Assembly: GCF_900103325.1 (NCBI RefSeq)
Contig: NZ_FMXM01000019.1
Location: forward strand, 62,001 to 126,000
DNA length: 64,000 bases
Direction: 5' to 3'
Source of the DNA: Mesorhizobium qingshengii
GTDB lineage: Bacteria; Pseudomonadota; Alphaproteobacteria; Rhizobiales; Rhizobiaceae
Both the position numbers and the translations under genes were made by a program. The notes beneath the pieces are model-generated. The model saw only the letters and a program-made list of their open reading frames with translations, had not been told where the DNA came from and did not search any database. Numbering within the stretch: the stretch's first letter is position 1; every line of letters starts with the position of its first letter. Below are positions 16,349 through 24,944 of the stretch, piece by piece.

Positions 16349-17502
16349 GACGCCGACACCTGCTGAGCGCTCCGCAGCCGTTGCGGCGTGAGATCGGTGA
16401 GCGCGACACCTTGCCTGGCGACATCGTCCGGAAGGCCGCCGCCGCCGATCAGGCTGGCGCAGACGCGCGACAAAGCGGGCGAGGTCTTGATACCGTAGCC
16501 GCCCTGCCCGACCAGCCAGACGAAATCCGGAACCGCGTCATCGGGTCCGACAACCGGCGATCCGTCAGCGACGAAGGTCCTGAGGCCCGCCCATGAACGC
16601 GACACGCGCTGCACCTCGATCGTCGTCGCCTTTTCGAGACGCTCGGCGCCGATGGCGACATCCATATCCTCGGCATAGGCATCCATCGGCGCCGACGGCG
16701 TCGCATCCGCCGGCGAGACGAACAATTGGCCCGCATCCGGCTTGAAATAGAATTCGGCACCGACATCGTTGACCAGCGGCCAGTCGGTGATGTCGACACC
16801 GGCGGGTGCTGGAATGTTGAAGGCGGTGCGGCGCTTGGGTTGCAGGCCGATCGCGCGCACGCCGGCCATGACAGCGATCTCGTCGCCCCAGGCGCCGGCG
16901 GCATTGACGAGCGTTGGTGCAAGGAACGTTCCCGCCTGCGTCTCCACACGCCATTGGCCGCCTTGCCGGCCGATATCCTTCACGCCGGCATTGGTGACGG
17001 CCCGGGCGCCGCGCGCACGGGCACCGCGCAGATAGCCCTGGTGCAGGCCGTTCACGTCGATATCCATCGAATGCGGTTCGATGTATGCGCCGGCGAGATA
17101 GTCAGCGCGCAGCACCGGCACGCGCGCGATTGCCTCGGCGGGCGTCATGGCGACGATCGAGGGAACCAGGGCCTGGGCGGCCTCCAGATCCTGTGCCAAG
17201 AGCTCGAGTTGATCGGCGCGCGCCACCGTGATCATGCCGCGCTTGCTGAGCAGCGGGTAGTCCGAGAAGCCGGTGGGCGGTTGGATCATGAACGCCCGGC
17301 TTGCCAGCACGATCCGACGGATGACGCCGTTGCCGTAATTTTCGGTGAAACTCGCCGCCGAGCGGCCGGTGGTGTGGTAGCCGCAATGGCTTTCCCGCTC
17401 GAGCAGGACCACCTTGGCCGAACGGGAGATCTCAAAGGCGGCGCCGGCGCCGGCAATGCCGCCGCCAATGATGATCACGTCGGTTTCCTCGACGGCTTTC
17501 AT
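16345..17502 (-). CDS. FAD-dependent oxidoreductase, D-amino acid oxidase/dehydrogenase (DAO) family
   Basis: 385 residues with an N-terminal IIIGGGIAGAGAAFEI FAD motif at 10-25 and the GRSAASFTENYGN stretch near 47. WAGLRTFVADGSPVVGPD near 314 and WLVGQGGYGIKTSP near 340 are the C-terminal flavin contacts of the DadA/GlyOx type. It overlaps both neighbours by 4 bp. In an operon with D-hydantoinase and D-carbamoylase, oxidation of the released D-amino acid (or an N-methyl glycine) to the keto acid is the natural inference. Confidence 0.87.
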   Translation of the reverse strand: MKAVEETDVIIIGGGIAGAGAAFEISRSAKVVLLERESHCGYHTTGRSAASFTENYGNGVIRRIVLASRAFMIQPPTGFSDYPLLSKRGMITVARADQLELLAQDLEAAQALVPSIVAMTPAEAIARVPVLRADYLAGAYIEPHSMDIDVNGLHQGYLRGARARGARAVTNAGVKDIGRQGGQWRVETQAGTFLAPTLVNAAGAWGDEIAVMAGVRAIGLQPKRRTAFNIPAPAGVDITDWPLVNDVGAEFYFKPDAGQLFVSPADATPSAPMDAYAEDMDVAIGAERLEKATTIEVQRVSRSWAGLRTFVADGSPVVGPDDAVPDFVWLVGQGGYGIKTSPALSRVCASLIGGGGLPDDVARQGVALTDLTPQRLRSAQQVSAS

Positions 17503-18830
17503 ATAAGCTTATCCTTCAACATGGCTGCACCGGCTTCGCTACGCGGCACCGGAGGCGCTTCCCCCAGGCGTCCGCGTCGGGCGCGGTCGCGAGCGCCGCG
17601 GCCCTCGGCGAGATTATCGGCCAGCGAGTTCTGCAGCGCACAGTCCTCCAAGGCCAGATCGATCACCGCAGGGACCGGTTTGCCCGCCATCTCGATGCCC
17701 TTCAGCCGTGCCCACACGGCACGGCGCTTGCGCACCTGATGCGACTGCAGGTCGCCGAGCTCGGCAAAGCTGGTCTCGCGCTTGATCGCCAGTGCGCCGG
17801 CGGCAACGGCGGCATCGAACAGCTCCAGCCCCCGCCGGGTGCGCACGATGATGCCGTTGAGCGCTTCGTCGTCGACCGCCGGCCCGCCATTCAGCCAGGC
17901 ATCCGAAGCGACAATGTCGGCCACCTGGCCGATCGCGTCGGGGCAGATCTTGCAGCGCGGCTGGATCATCCACTTGTCTTCGTCTTCCCATAGCTGCCGG
18001 TAGGTGAGTTCGAAGGCGCGGCCATCCCTCGTCTCGATCCGGTTGAGCCCGGGATTGCCATGCCCCCTGTAGCGGAACAGGGCAAGTTCTTCCTCGCCGA
18101 TACCGAAGCGCTGCAGCACCTGCTCCGATTTCGACAGGTCCGAGGCGCCGCCGCAGACGAAGGCCAGGGCATAGCGCATCAAATCATCGACACGGGCATC
18201 AAGCCGCGCCAGGTTGCGCACGGCGGTGATGTCACAGGGCTTGGCGATCAGCGCAAAGGGCTCGCCGCGGTCGAGGATCTCGCCGAAATCCGCCAGCGGC
18301 GCCACCGGGCCATAGCGCGACCCGGCGCCTTCGAGGACCGAAGCCGCGTCGAAGCTCAGGCGCTGCTCGCTGCGCATCGGCGCTGACCGCGACGCGGCGA
18401 CGTGCAAGATGAATTTGACGCGACCGGAGCTCAGCAAGAACTGGCCAAGCGCCGTCAGCACGCCGCCACTCGACGCTTGAAACCGCACCGTCGGGTCCAG
18501 CGCATGGCCGAGGACCAGCCGTTCGGCGGGTCCCCAGACGGTGTCTTGCACAGCCGCATTGTTTGTTTGCGCCTGATCCGGACCGGCGATCCGCGTCCCC
18601 GGGCAAACGGCGTTGATGCGCATCAGGGTCGGCCGGTCGAGTGCCTGCCGGGCAAGCGGGCGCAGGCGACCTTCAGGTGTCATGACCATCTCGACCGCGC
18701 CGGGCCCGGCAAGCGAAGGGCACAGCCCACAGCCGATGCACAGGCCGTTCTCGACGATCTCGCCCAGCGACAAGGGAGTGGTCGGATGCGCCGTCATGCC
18801 TTGCATTCGACTGGCTGGGTCGCGGGCCAT
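17499..18830 (-). CDS. Coenzyme F420 hydrogenase/dehydrogenase beta-subunit family iron-sulfur protein
   Basis: 443 residues. A ferredoxin-like GLCIGCGLCPS motif lies near 29-39. The FrhB N-terminal and C-terminal domains follow, with KPCDITAVRNLARLDARV near 196 and a second cysteine set, QPRCKICPDAIGQVADI, near 291. The ATG at 18830 has GAGG 7 bases upstream. F420 itself is not expected in rhizobia; relatives such as 3,8-divinyl chlorophyllide reductase use FAD and Fe-S clusters with ferredoxin. Its coupling to the FAD oxidase (ATGA) suggests an electron-transfer partner, so the pair may work as a dehydrogenase rather than an oxidase. That is inference. Confidence 0.82.
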   Translation of the reverse strand: MARDPASRMQGMTAHPTTPLSLGEIVENGLCIGCGLCPSLAGPGAVEMVMTPEGRLRPLARQALDRPTLMRINAVCPGTRIAGPDQAQTNNAAVQDTVWGPAERLVLGHALDPTVRFQASSGGVLTALGQFLLSSGRVKFILHVAASRSAPMRSEQRLSFDAASVLEGAGSRYGPVAPLADFGEILDRGEPFALIAKPCDITAVRNLARLDARVDDLMRYALAFVCGGASDLSKSEQVLQRFGIGEEELALFRYRGHGNPGLNRIETRDGRAFELTYRQLWEDEDKWMIQPRCKICPDAIGQVADIVASDAWLNGGPAVDDEALNGIIVRTRRGLELFDAAVAAGALAIKRETSFAELGDLQSHQVRKRRAVWARLKGIEMAGKPVPAVIDLALEDCALQNSLADNLAEGRGARDRARRGRLGEAPPVPRSEAGAAMLKDKLI

Positions 18831-18843
18831 CTGAACCTCGACA

Positions 18844-19758
18844 TCAGACCTGCTCGGCGATCAGGCGATACTGGTCCGGGCGGCGATAGAGGGCGAAGTC
18901 GAAGTTCACCTTCCGGCATGTCGCGATCAAGTCCAGATCGGCGCGATGGACGATCACCTCGTCACCGAGCGAAAGCGCCTGCGCGGCGATCTCGCCGGTC
19001 GGTGCGATGATGCAGGAACCACCGATCAGCGCCTGGCCGTCCTCGACCCCAGCCTTGGCGGCGGCCGCCACCCACAGCGTGTTCTGATAGGCGCCGGCCT
19101 GCATCGGCAGATGGTTGTGGAACATGCGCAGATGCGCCAGTGCCGGCGCCTCGTCGAGCAGCAGCGGCGTGTTGTAGCCGATGAGCACGACCTCGGCGCC
19201 ATTCAGGCATAGCATCCGGTAGGTTTCCGGCCAGCGGCGATCGTTGCAGATGGCGAGACCCACACGCACGCCGCGATAGTCGAAGACCGGAAAGCCGAGA
19301 TTGCCGGGCTCGAAATAGCGCCGCTCCAGATGCGTGGTCGTGCCCTCTTCCGGTTCGCTCGACCCCGGCACATGCATCTTGCGGTAGCGGCCGATGAAAT
19401 CGCCATCCGGGCCGACGAGGTCCATGGTGTTGAAGCGGCGTGTGCGGCCGTCTTCGCGCACGAGTTCGCAGTAGCCGAGCGCGAAGCCGATCTTCAGGCG
19501 GGCGGCGGCGGCGTAGAGCCGCTGTGTTTCCGACCCCGGCATGGCGCGTTCGAAGAAGGTCTCGATCTCGGCGGTATCGTCGATGCGCCAGCGCGGAAAG
19601 AACGTCGTCAGCGCCATTTCAGGGAACACCGCGAGCTCGGCTCCGGCAGCTGCCGCCGTCTCCAGCAAATGGACAAGGCGGCCGACCGTCTCGGCGCGCG
19701 AGGCGCTGCGCTGGATAGGCCCGGTCTGGCAGACCGCGATGGTCAGGCATCTAGCCAT
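18844..19758 (-). CDS. N-carbamoyl-D-amino-acid hydrolase (nitrilase superfamily)
   Basis: 304 residues from ATG 19758 (GAGGAG 9 bases upstream), exactly the length of characterised D-carbamoylases. The catalytic triad is in place: Glu47 in VFPEMALTTFF, Lys127 in YRKMHVPG, and Cys171 in GLAICNDRRWPETYR. It hydrolyses N-carbamoyl-D-amino acids to D-amino acids, CO2 and ammonia in the cytoplasm. It sits directly after D-hydantoinase, the preceding pathway enzyme, whose end it overlaps by 16 bp. Assignment is strong. Confidence 0.92.
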   Translation of the reverse strand: MARCLTIAVCQTGPIQRSASRAETVGRLVHLLETAAAAGAELAVFPEMALTTFFPRWRIDDTAEIETFFERAMPGSETQRLYAAAARLKIGFALGYCELVREDGRTRRFNTMDLVGPDGDFIGRYRKMHVPGSSEPEEGTTTHLERRYFEPGNLGFPVFDYRGVRVGLAICNDRRWPETYRMLCLNGAEVVLIGYNTPLLLDEAPALAHLRMFHNHLPMQAGAYQNTLWVAAAAKAGVEDGQALIGGSCIIAPTGEIAAQALSLGDEVIVHRADLDLIATCRKVNFDFALYRRPDQYRLIAEQV

Positions 19759-21173
19759 GGGGTCGTCTCCTCGACAGGTTTTCCGGAATGAGCGGGATCG
19801 GCGACGGTACGTGGCAGGAACTGTCCGAAACCCGGCTGCACCTGCAGCACGCCGTCGGCAATCACGGCCGCGCCCCGCACCAGGACGGTGGTCGGCTTGC
19901 CGGTCACGATTCTGCCCTCGTAGGGCGTGAAGTCGACGCGCGAATGCAGGGCCGCATGGCCGAGCGTCCAACGTGCCTTGGGATCCCACAGCGCCAGATC
20001 GGCGTCGAGGCCAACGGCGATCCTGCCCTTGGCGTGTGCGAGCCCATAGACCGTTGCGGCATTGCGCGAGGTGAGATCGAGATAGCGGCCAAGCGTCAAC
20101 CGGCCGGTCAGCAGCCCCTCCGAGAACAGCAGCGGCAGCCGCGTTTCAATGCCGGGGATGCCGCTCAGCGTGGTGTTGAAGCCAGGCGTTTCCGCCCTGC
20201 CGATCTTGTCGGCGAAAAAATAGGGAGAATGATCGGAGGACCACAGATCGATGCCGCCATCGATCAGAGCCTGCCACAAATGCTGCTGGCTGCGCGGCGA
20301 ACGAGGCGGCGGCGAAAAGACGAAACGCGCGGCGTCCCTGGCCGGACGGTCGAGATCAGCCGCACTGAGAAACAGATATTGCGGACAGGTCTCGGCGACC
20401 ACATCGACGCCCCGGGTGCGTGCCCGTGCGATCTCCTCGGCCGATTGCCAGGAGGAGACATGGACGATGGTCATGCGCGCGCCGGTCATTTCCGCGAAGG
20501 CCAAGGCGCGATGCGTGGCCTCGCGCTCCATCGTCTCGCTGTGGGCGACGACATGGTAGCGCATGTCGGTGCGGCCGAGATCGATCAGGCGCTGGCGGGT
20601 GCGGCGGATGGCGGCGTCGTTCTCGGCATGGACCATGACGATCCAGCCAAGGCCGCGCGCGGCGTCCAGTATGTCGAAGAAGAGATCGTCGTCGACCGCG
20701 AAACCCTGATAGGTCATGAACAGCTTGACCGAGGCGATGCCGCGCGTTGCCAGCAAGGAAAGCTGCGCCTTGACATCAGCGCCCGTGCCCATGGTCACCA
20801 CGGCGTGCAGTCCATAGTCGATCACCGCGCGGCCCGCGGCGCGATCGAGCGCACGATCCACCGCATCGACGGTCGACATATCAGGGCCGGGCATGCCGAA
20901 CGGAACGATGCAGGTCGTGCCCCCGAACGCGGCCGAGATGGTGCCGGACTCGAAATCGTCGGCATTGCCCGCGCCACCCCAGACCGGCTGGTCGAGATGG
21001 CAATGGGCGTCGATACCGCCGGGCATGACCCAACGGCCGCCTGCGTCGAGCAGCGTCGCGCCCGTCAGCCCGCTGCCGATGGCTGCGATACGGCCTTCAT
21101 CGATGCCGATGTCGCATTCGGTCCAGTCGTCGTCGAGGGCAACGCGTCCACCTCTGATCACCAGTTCATGCAT
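19743..21173 (-). CDS. D-hydantoinase / dihydropyrimidinase
   Basis: 476 residues from ATG 21173. The metal site of cyclic amidohydrolases is complete: His57-x-His59 in DAHCHLDQP, the carboxylated Lys150 in ASVKLFMTYQG, and later histidines in MVHAEND, MTIVHVSS and the SSDHSPY aspartate. It opens dihydropyrimidines and 5-substituted hydantoins to N-carbamoyl amino acids. Followed by a D-carbamoylase, an FAD oxidase and an L-type carbamoylase, it heads a hydantoin-utilisation operon. N-methylhydantoin or creatinine-type substrates are possible given the sarcosine genes nearby. Confidence 0.9.
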   Translation of the reverse strand: MHELVIRGGRVALDDDWTECDIGIDEGRIAAIGSGLTGATLLDAGGRWVMPGGIDAHCHLDQPVWGGAGNADDFESGTISAAFGGTTCIVPFGMPGPDMSTVDAVDRALDRAAGRAVIDYGLHAVVTMGTGADVKAQLSLLATRGIASVKLFMTYQGFAVDDDLFFDILDAARGLGWIVMVHAENDAAIRRTRQRLIDLGRTDMRYHVVAHSETMEREATHRALAFAEMTGARMTIVHVSSWQSAEEIARARTRGVDVVAETCPQYLFLSAADLDRPARDAARFVFSPPPRSPRSQQHLWQALIDGGIDLWSSDHSPYFFADKIGRAETPGFNTTLSGIPGIETRLPLLFSEGLLTGRLTLGRYLDLTSRNAATVYGLAHAKGRIAVGLDADLALWDPKARWTLGHAALHSRVDFTPYEGRIVTGKPTTVLVRGAAVIADGVLQVQPGFGQFLPRTVADPAHSGKPVEETTPWLDA

Positions 21174-21205
21174 TGGTTTTGCCGCCCCCTTCGCGGATCG
21201 GCCTC

Positions 21206-21556
21206 CTAGCCAACAGCCGCCGTCACCATGATCTCGACGCGATATTGGTCGCCGGCAAGGCGCGCCTCCACGGTTGCGCGAACGGGCATCGCGCTCCTGT
21301 CGATCCAGGCGTCCCACGCCGTGTTCATCATGTCGAAATCTGCGATGTCGCGAAGCCATATCTGGGCGCTCAAGAGCTTGGTCTTGTCACTGCCGGCCTT
21401 GGCCAGACAGGCATCGATCTTGGCGAGGATTTGCTTCGCTTGCGCCGTGGTGTCGCCGGAAAGATCGTCGGCGGTCAGACCGGCCAGGTAGACGGTACCG
21501 TTGTAGCGCAGCACACGGCAGAAGCGTTGGCCGTTCTCGAGACGTTCGATCGTCAT
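21206..21556 (-). CDS. RidA (YjgF/YER057c/UK114) family protein
   Basis: 116 residues from ATG 21556, with GGGAG 9 bases upstream; the longer frame from 21601 is disfavoured. Family features are the YNGTVYLAGLTAD strand near 17 and MPVRATVEARLAG near 90, which holds the arginine that binds the substrate carboxylate in imine/enamine deaminases. RidA proteins hydrolyse reactive 2-aminoacrylate-type imines. As first gene of the hydantoin/amino acid oxidation operon it probably clears imines made by the FAD oxidase; a subfamily role as carbamate or ureidoacrylate deaminase is also possible. Confidence 0.88.
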   Translation of the reverse strand: MTIERLENGQRFCRVLRYNGTVYLAGLTADDLSGDTTAQAKQILAKIDACLAKAGSDKTKLLSAQIWLRDIADFDMMNTAWDAWIDRSAMPVRATVEARLAGDQYRVEIMVTAAVG

Positions 21557-21673
21557 GCAGGTTCTCCCAATGGCGGATTTCGGTTTCGGCAGGTTGGCCA
21601 TGGTATGGAGGAGACAAAACGACTGTAAAGCCCGACAGACGGCGAGGCGCTGCTTTCCGCAATCTTGATGGCC

Positions 21674-21718
21674 AAAAAAATTGACGCCATAGCCGTGTCA
21701 ATCTTCGTTTGTGACACG
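21674..21718. promoter_or_regulatory. Conserved operator-like element, copy 2, with overlapping inverted repeats
   Basis: TTGAC at 21681-21685 and GTCAA at 21697-21701 form an inverted pair within a copy of the element also seen at 2897-2923. CGTGTCA (21694-21700) and TGACACG (21712-21718) form a second perfect pair with an 11-nt spacer. The region lies between the divergent RidA and MFS genes (21557-21796) and could control both. Minus-strand TTGACA at this spot could also be a -35 box. Confidence 0.45.
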
Positions 21719-21796
21719 CCTGGCTCGGTGTAGCTTCGGTCGGGGAGAGCAGCAGCCGCTGATCAACGGCACTGCCAAGGGGAGCCGTCGCAATGC

Positions 21797-23122
21797 ATGA
21801 AAGTCCTGCGTCGGTCATCGGCCCCGCTTCCGATTCCCGATGCGTCGCGTAGCCGGCTGACGGCGGCATCGATGGGGCCGATCGCTCAATATCTGAGGGG
21901 CTTCTGGCGGAACGCGGAGCGCTCGCGCGCCTTGCTGCCGATCATGGCCAGCATCTGTCTCGCCTGCATCGGCAGCGCCATGCTGACCACCGCCGTGTCG
22001 TTCTACCTTGGCAAACCCGGTATCGCCCCGGACGTGGTCCAGATCGTGCTGACAGCCTATCCAGTCGGCTTCCTGATCGGGTGCCTGATGACGCGTCCGC
22101 TGGTCGCCCGCTACGGCCATGAGCGAACATTCGTCGTGATCCTGGCAACCGCACTGCTGGCGGCCGCGGGCTTCGTCCTCACCGACTTCGTGCCGAGCTG
22201 GTTCTGCTTCCGGCTGCTCGGCGGCATGTCGATGGCCTCGATGTTCGTCGTCTGCGAAAGCTGGATCAATCTCTATGCCGAACAGCACAATCGCGGCGCG
22301 ATGTTCTCGATCTATATGCTGACGACGGCGATAGCGGTGCTGCTCGGACAGATCCTGGTCGCGCTGGTGGGTCCGAAGTCGTCGCATCTGTTTTCCGTCG
22401 CCGCGGTCATGGTGCTGCTGGCGTTCGTGCCCAAAGTCGCCGGACTGCGCTGGCCCGCGCTGCCTTCGGTGCCGGCCGATCCGACGCCGACGACCGGAAC
22501 AAAGGCCGCGCGGCTGGGGCCGCTGGCACTTTTCAAACTGGCGCCGGTGACGGTCGTCGCCATCTTCCAGGCCGGCATCACCAATATGAACATCTTCGTG
22601 CTGACGCCGATCTACGGGACGCAGATCGGATTGTCGGCATCGACCACGGTCTGGCTGGTCACCACGATAAGCATCGCCGGCATGCTGGCGCAGACGCCGG
22701 TCGGCTGGCTGTCGGACCGGTTTGACCGACGCGTGATGCTTTTGGTGCAAGGACTCGTGGCGGTGGCGGCCTGCGCCTCGATCGCCTGGTTCGGCACTCT
22801 TTCTGTGCCGCTGCTGTTCGTCTTGTTCTTCCTCTATGGCGCGACCGCGCTAACGATCTATCCGGTGGCGATGGCATTCGCCGCCTCGCAACTGCCCGTC
22901 CGGCACATGGTCGCCGCCTCCGGCACGCTTCTCCTGCTCTATTCGATCGGCAATGTGGCGACGCCGGGCGTCGCTGCCGGGCTGATGGCGCATCTCGGGC
23001 CGCCGGCCATGTTCCTTTTGCTCGGCGGTGGGGCGGTGCTGGTTACGCTCGCGGCCTGCTACAATCTTGTGCGCCGGCCGGCCTCAGCACCGATCGCGCA
23101 AACTGTCGAGGAACAGGTTTGA
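21797..23122 (+). CDS. MFS transporter (YcaD-like)
   Basis: 441 residues with about 12 hydrophobic helices starting near residue 42 (LLPIMASICLACIGSAML). MFS loop motifs such as TRPLVARYGHERT are near 97 and WLSDRFDRR near 305. The most similar recognisable group is the YcaD-type exporter/importer family. ATG 21797 is taken as the start. ATG 21872 (protein start GPIAQYL) is a plausible alternative because the first 25 residues are not hydrophobic or conserved-looking. It opens a plus-strand operon of dehydrogenases and ureide hydrolases and ends overlapping the next gene (TGATG). It probably moves the substrate or product of that pathway. Confidence 0.85.
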   Translation: MKVLRRSSAPLPIPDASRSRLTAASMGPIAQYLRGFWRNAERSRALLPIMASICLACIGSAMLTTAVSFYLGKPGIAPDVVQIVLTAYPVGFLIGCLMTRPLVARYGHERTFVVILATALLAAAGFVLTDFVPSWFCFRLLGGMSMASMFVVCESWINLYAEQHNRGAMFSIYMLTTAIAVLLGQILVALVGPKSSHLFSVAAVMVLLAFVPKVAGLRWPALPSVPADPTPTTGTKAARLGPLALFKLAPVTVVAIFQAGITNMNIFVLTPIYGTQIGLSASTTVWLVTTISIAGMLAQTPVGWLSDRFDRRVMLLVQGLVAVAACASIAWFGTLSVPLLFVLFFLYGATALTIYPVAMAFAASQLPVRHMVAASGTLLLLYSIGNVATPGVAAGLMAHLGPPAMFLLLGGGAVLVTLAACYNLVRRPASAPIAQTVEEQV

Positions 23123-23889
23123 TGACGGACAACCCAGCGATGAACCGCCTGAAGGGCCGCGTCATCCTGATCGCGGGTGCAGCAAGCGGAATTGGCGCGG
23201 CCATTGCCCGGCGCTGCGTCGCCGAGGGCGCCAGGATCGTCTGCGCCGACTACGATTCCGGGGCGGCGCAGACACTTGCCGACCAACTCGGCAGCTCGGC
23301 AATCGCTTGCCAATGCGACGTGACCGACGCTGCCTCCGCCAAGAGCGCGGTCGACATCGCCGAAAGAAACTTCGGTCGGCTGGATGGGCTGGTGCACAAT
23401 GCTGCCGCACCGTCGACGAGCGCCACAGTCGTCAATCTCGACGAAAGCGCCTGGCGGCATGAGATCGACGTCAGCCTGACCGGCGCGTTCCTGATGAGCA
23501 AGTTCGCCGTGCCATTGATCGCGGCAGGCGGCGGCGGTTCGGTGGTGTTCATCGGCTCGCAATTTGGACGCGTCGCAACCACCAGGGCCGTCGCCTATTG
23601 CGCCGCCAAGGCAGGGCTCATCCACCTCGCCAAGGCGATGGCCGTCGACCACGCGCCCGACAAGATCCGCGTCAACAGCCTGTCGCCGGGAGCGGTGGCG
23701 ACCACGCGCCTGCTGCGCAGATTTCCAGACTTCGAGGCGGCCAATGCCGGCCTCGGACCAGCGCATCTGCTTGGCCGGATCGCCGAGCCCGACGAGATCG
23801 CGGCGGCGGCGGCGTTCCTGCTGTCGTCGGACGCATCCTTCGTCACCGGCTCGGACATGCTCGCGGACGGCGGCTATGCGACACGCTGA
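23122..23889 (+). CDS. Short-chain dehydrogenase/reductase (classical SDR)
   Basis: 255 residues from ATG 23122, whose A is the last base of the MFS stop codon. The nucleotide motif GAASGIGAAIARRC lies near 19-32, NAA near 91, and the catalytic tyrosine and lysine in AVAYCAAKAGLIHLAK near 153-168. The serine in FIGSQFGRV near 139 completes the triad. The C-terminal GSDMLADGG is typical. It oxidises or reduces an alcohol/ketone group with NAD(P). The substrate is unknown; a second SDR is encoded 4 kb downstream. Confidence 0.86.
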   Translation: MTDNPAMNRLKGRVILIAGAASGIGAAIARRCVAEGARIVCADYDSGAAQTLADQLGSSAIACQCDVTDAASAKSAVDIAERNFGRLDGLVHNAAAPSTSATVVNLDESAWRHEIDVSLTGAFLMSKFAVPLIAAGGGGSVVFIGSQFGRVATTRAVAYCAAKAGLIHLAKAMAVDHAPDKIRVNSLSPGAVATTRLLRRFPDFEAANAGLGPAHLLGRIAEPDEIAAAAAFLLSSDASFVTGSDMLADGGYATR

Positions 23890-23919
23890 TACAACTCATT
23901 CGTTTTCACAGGAGTTCAC

Positions 23920-24933
23920 ATGACGCTGCTCGTCACCGGTGGCACCGGCTTTGTCATGAGCGTGGTCGCGCGCGAATGGCTGGACCGTGATCCGCAAGCC
24001 CGCGCCGTCATTCTGGATCGCTCGGGGCTGGATGCGATCGCGGAAGAATTCTTCGCCCCGGTGCGCGACCGCCTCACCGTGCTGACAGCGGACATATTGG
24101 AGCCCTCCGCCTGGGCGGCAGCGCTCGATGCGCACGACATCACCGCCATCGTGCATGGCGCGACCGTCACCCCGAATTCGCGCCCGAGCGACCCGCAGAT
24201 GCAGCCAGAGGCCCACAATCCGGCCGATATCGTCGACGTCAATCTGATGGGCACGGTGCGCATGCTGGAATGGGCGCGCGGCCGACCGGGGATCAAACGC
24301 TTCGTCTATGTCAGCTCCGGTTCGGTCTATCGCCATCACGGGCCGGACTGGAACGGCGAGCCGCTGCCCGAGGACGGCTACGTGGCGCCGCTGACGCTAT
24401 ACGGCATCTCGAAATTCGCGGCCGAAATGGTCACCAACCGCTATGCGGACCTGTTCGGCCTTTCCGCCATCTCGGTGCGGCTGTCGTCGGTCTACGGCCC
24501 GATGGACCGCGTCACCGGCAGCCGCAACGTCCGCCATCTGCCCAACCGCGTCGCGCATATGGCGCTGGCCGGCGAGACGATCCGGCCAAACAGCCTCGAA
24601 CCCCTCGGCGACTATGTGCTGTCGAGCGATGTCGCCAAGGCGATCATGGCGCTGCTCGACGCGAAACGCCTGCGCTACCGCCACTACAACATCGGCAGCG
24701 GCGGCACGCAGACCGTCGGCGATTTCATCGGCTGGGCCACCGAGCGCATCTCCGACCTGAAGGCCGAGGTCAGCCCGACCGAGACGGCGAACATCGTCAT
24801 GAACGCGGCGCTGAAGACCGGCATGTGGGGCGAATACGACCTTGCCCGCATCGAGCGGGACACGGACTGGCGGCCGATGCCTGCCAAACAGGCCTTCCAC
24901 GACTACATGGACTGGATCGCCGCCAACGAGTGA
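23920..24933 (+). CDS. NAD-dependent epimerase/dehydratase (extended SDR)
   Basis: 337 residues. VTGGTGFV at 5-12 is the extended-SDR cofactor motif. YVSSGSVYRHHG near 128 and YGISKFAAE near 160 give the Ser and Tyr-x3-Lys catalytic residues. VRLSSVYGP near 186 is typical of sugar or uronate epimerase/dehydrogenases. A ribosome site CAGGAG lies at 23908-23913. In this operon it may act on a sugar acid or a ureido sugar; no closer call is possible. Confidence 0.86.
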   Translation: MTLLVTGGTGFVMSVVAREWLDRDPQARAVILDRSGLDAIAEEFFAPVRDRLTVLTADILEPSAWAAALDAHDITAIVHGATVTPNSRPSDPQMQPEAHNPADIVDVNLMGTVRMLEWARGRPGIKRFVYVSSGSVYRHHGPDWNGEPLPEDGYVAPLTLYGISKFAAEMVTNRYADLFGLSAISVRLSSVYGPMDRVTGSRNVRHLPNRVAHMALAGETIRPNSLEPLGDYVLSSDVAKAIMALLDAKRLRYRHYNIGSGGTQTVGDFIGWATERISDLKAEVSPTETANIVMNAALKTGMWGEYDLARIERDTDWRPMPAKQAFHDYMDWIAANE

Positions 24934-24944
24934 GGAGAAAGCCG

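Noticed and set aside
21557..21673. Possible sigma-54 box upstream of RidA (TGGCC...TTGC on the minus strand)
   Set aside because: The spacing between the GG and GC elements is one base too long and the AC of the -24 box is missing.
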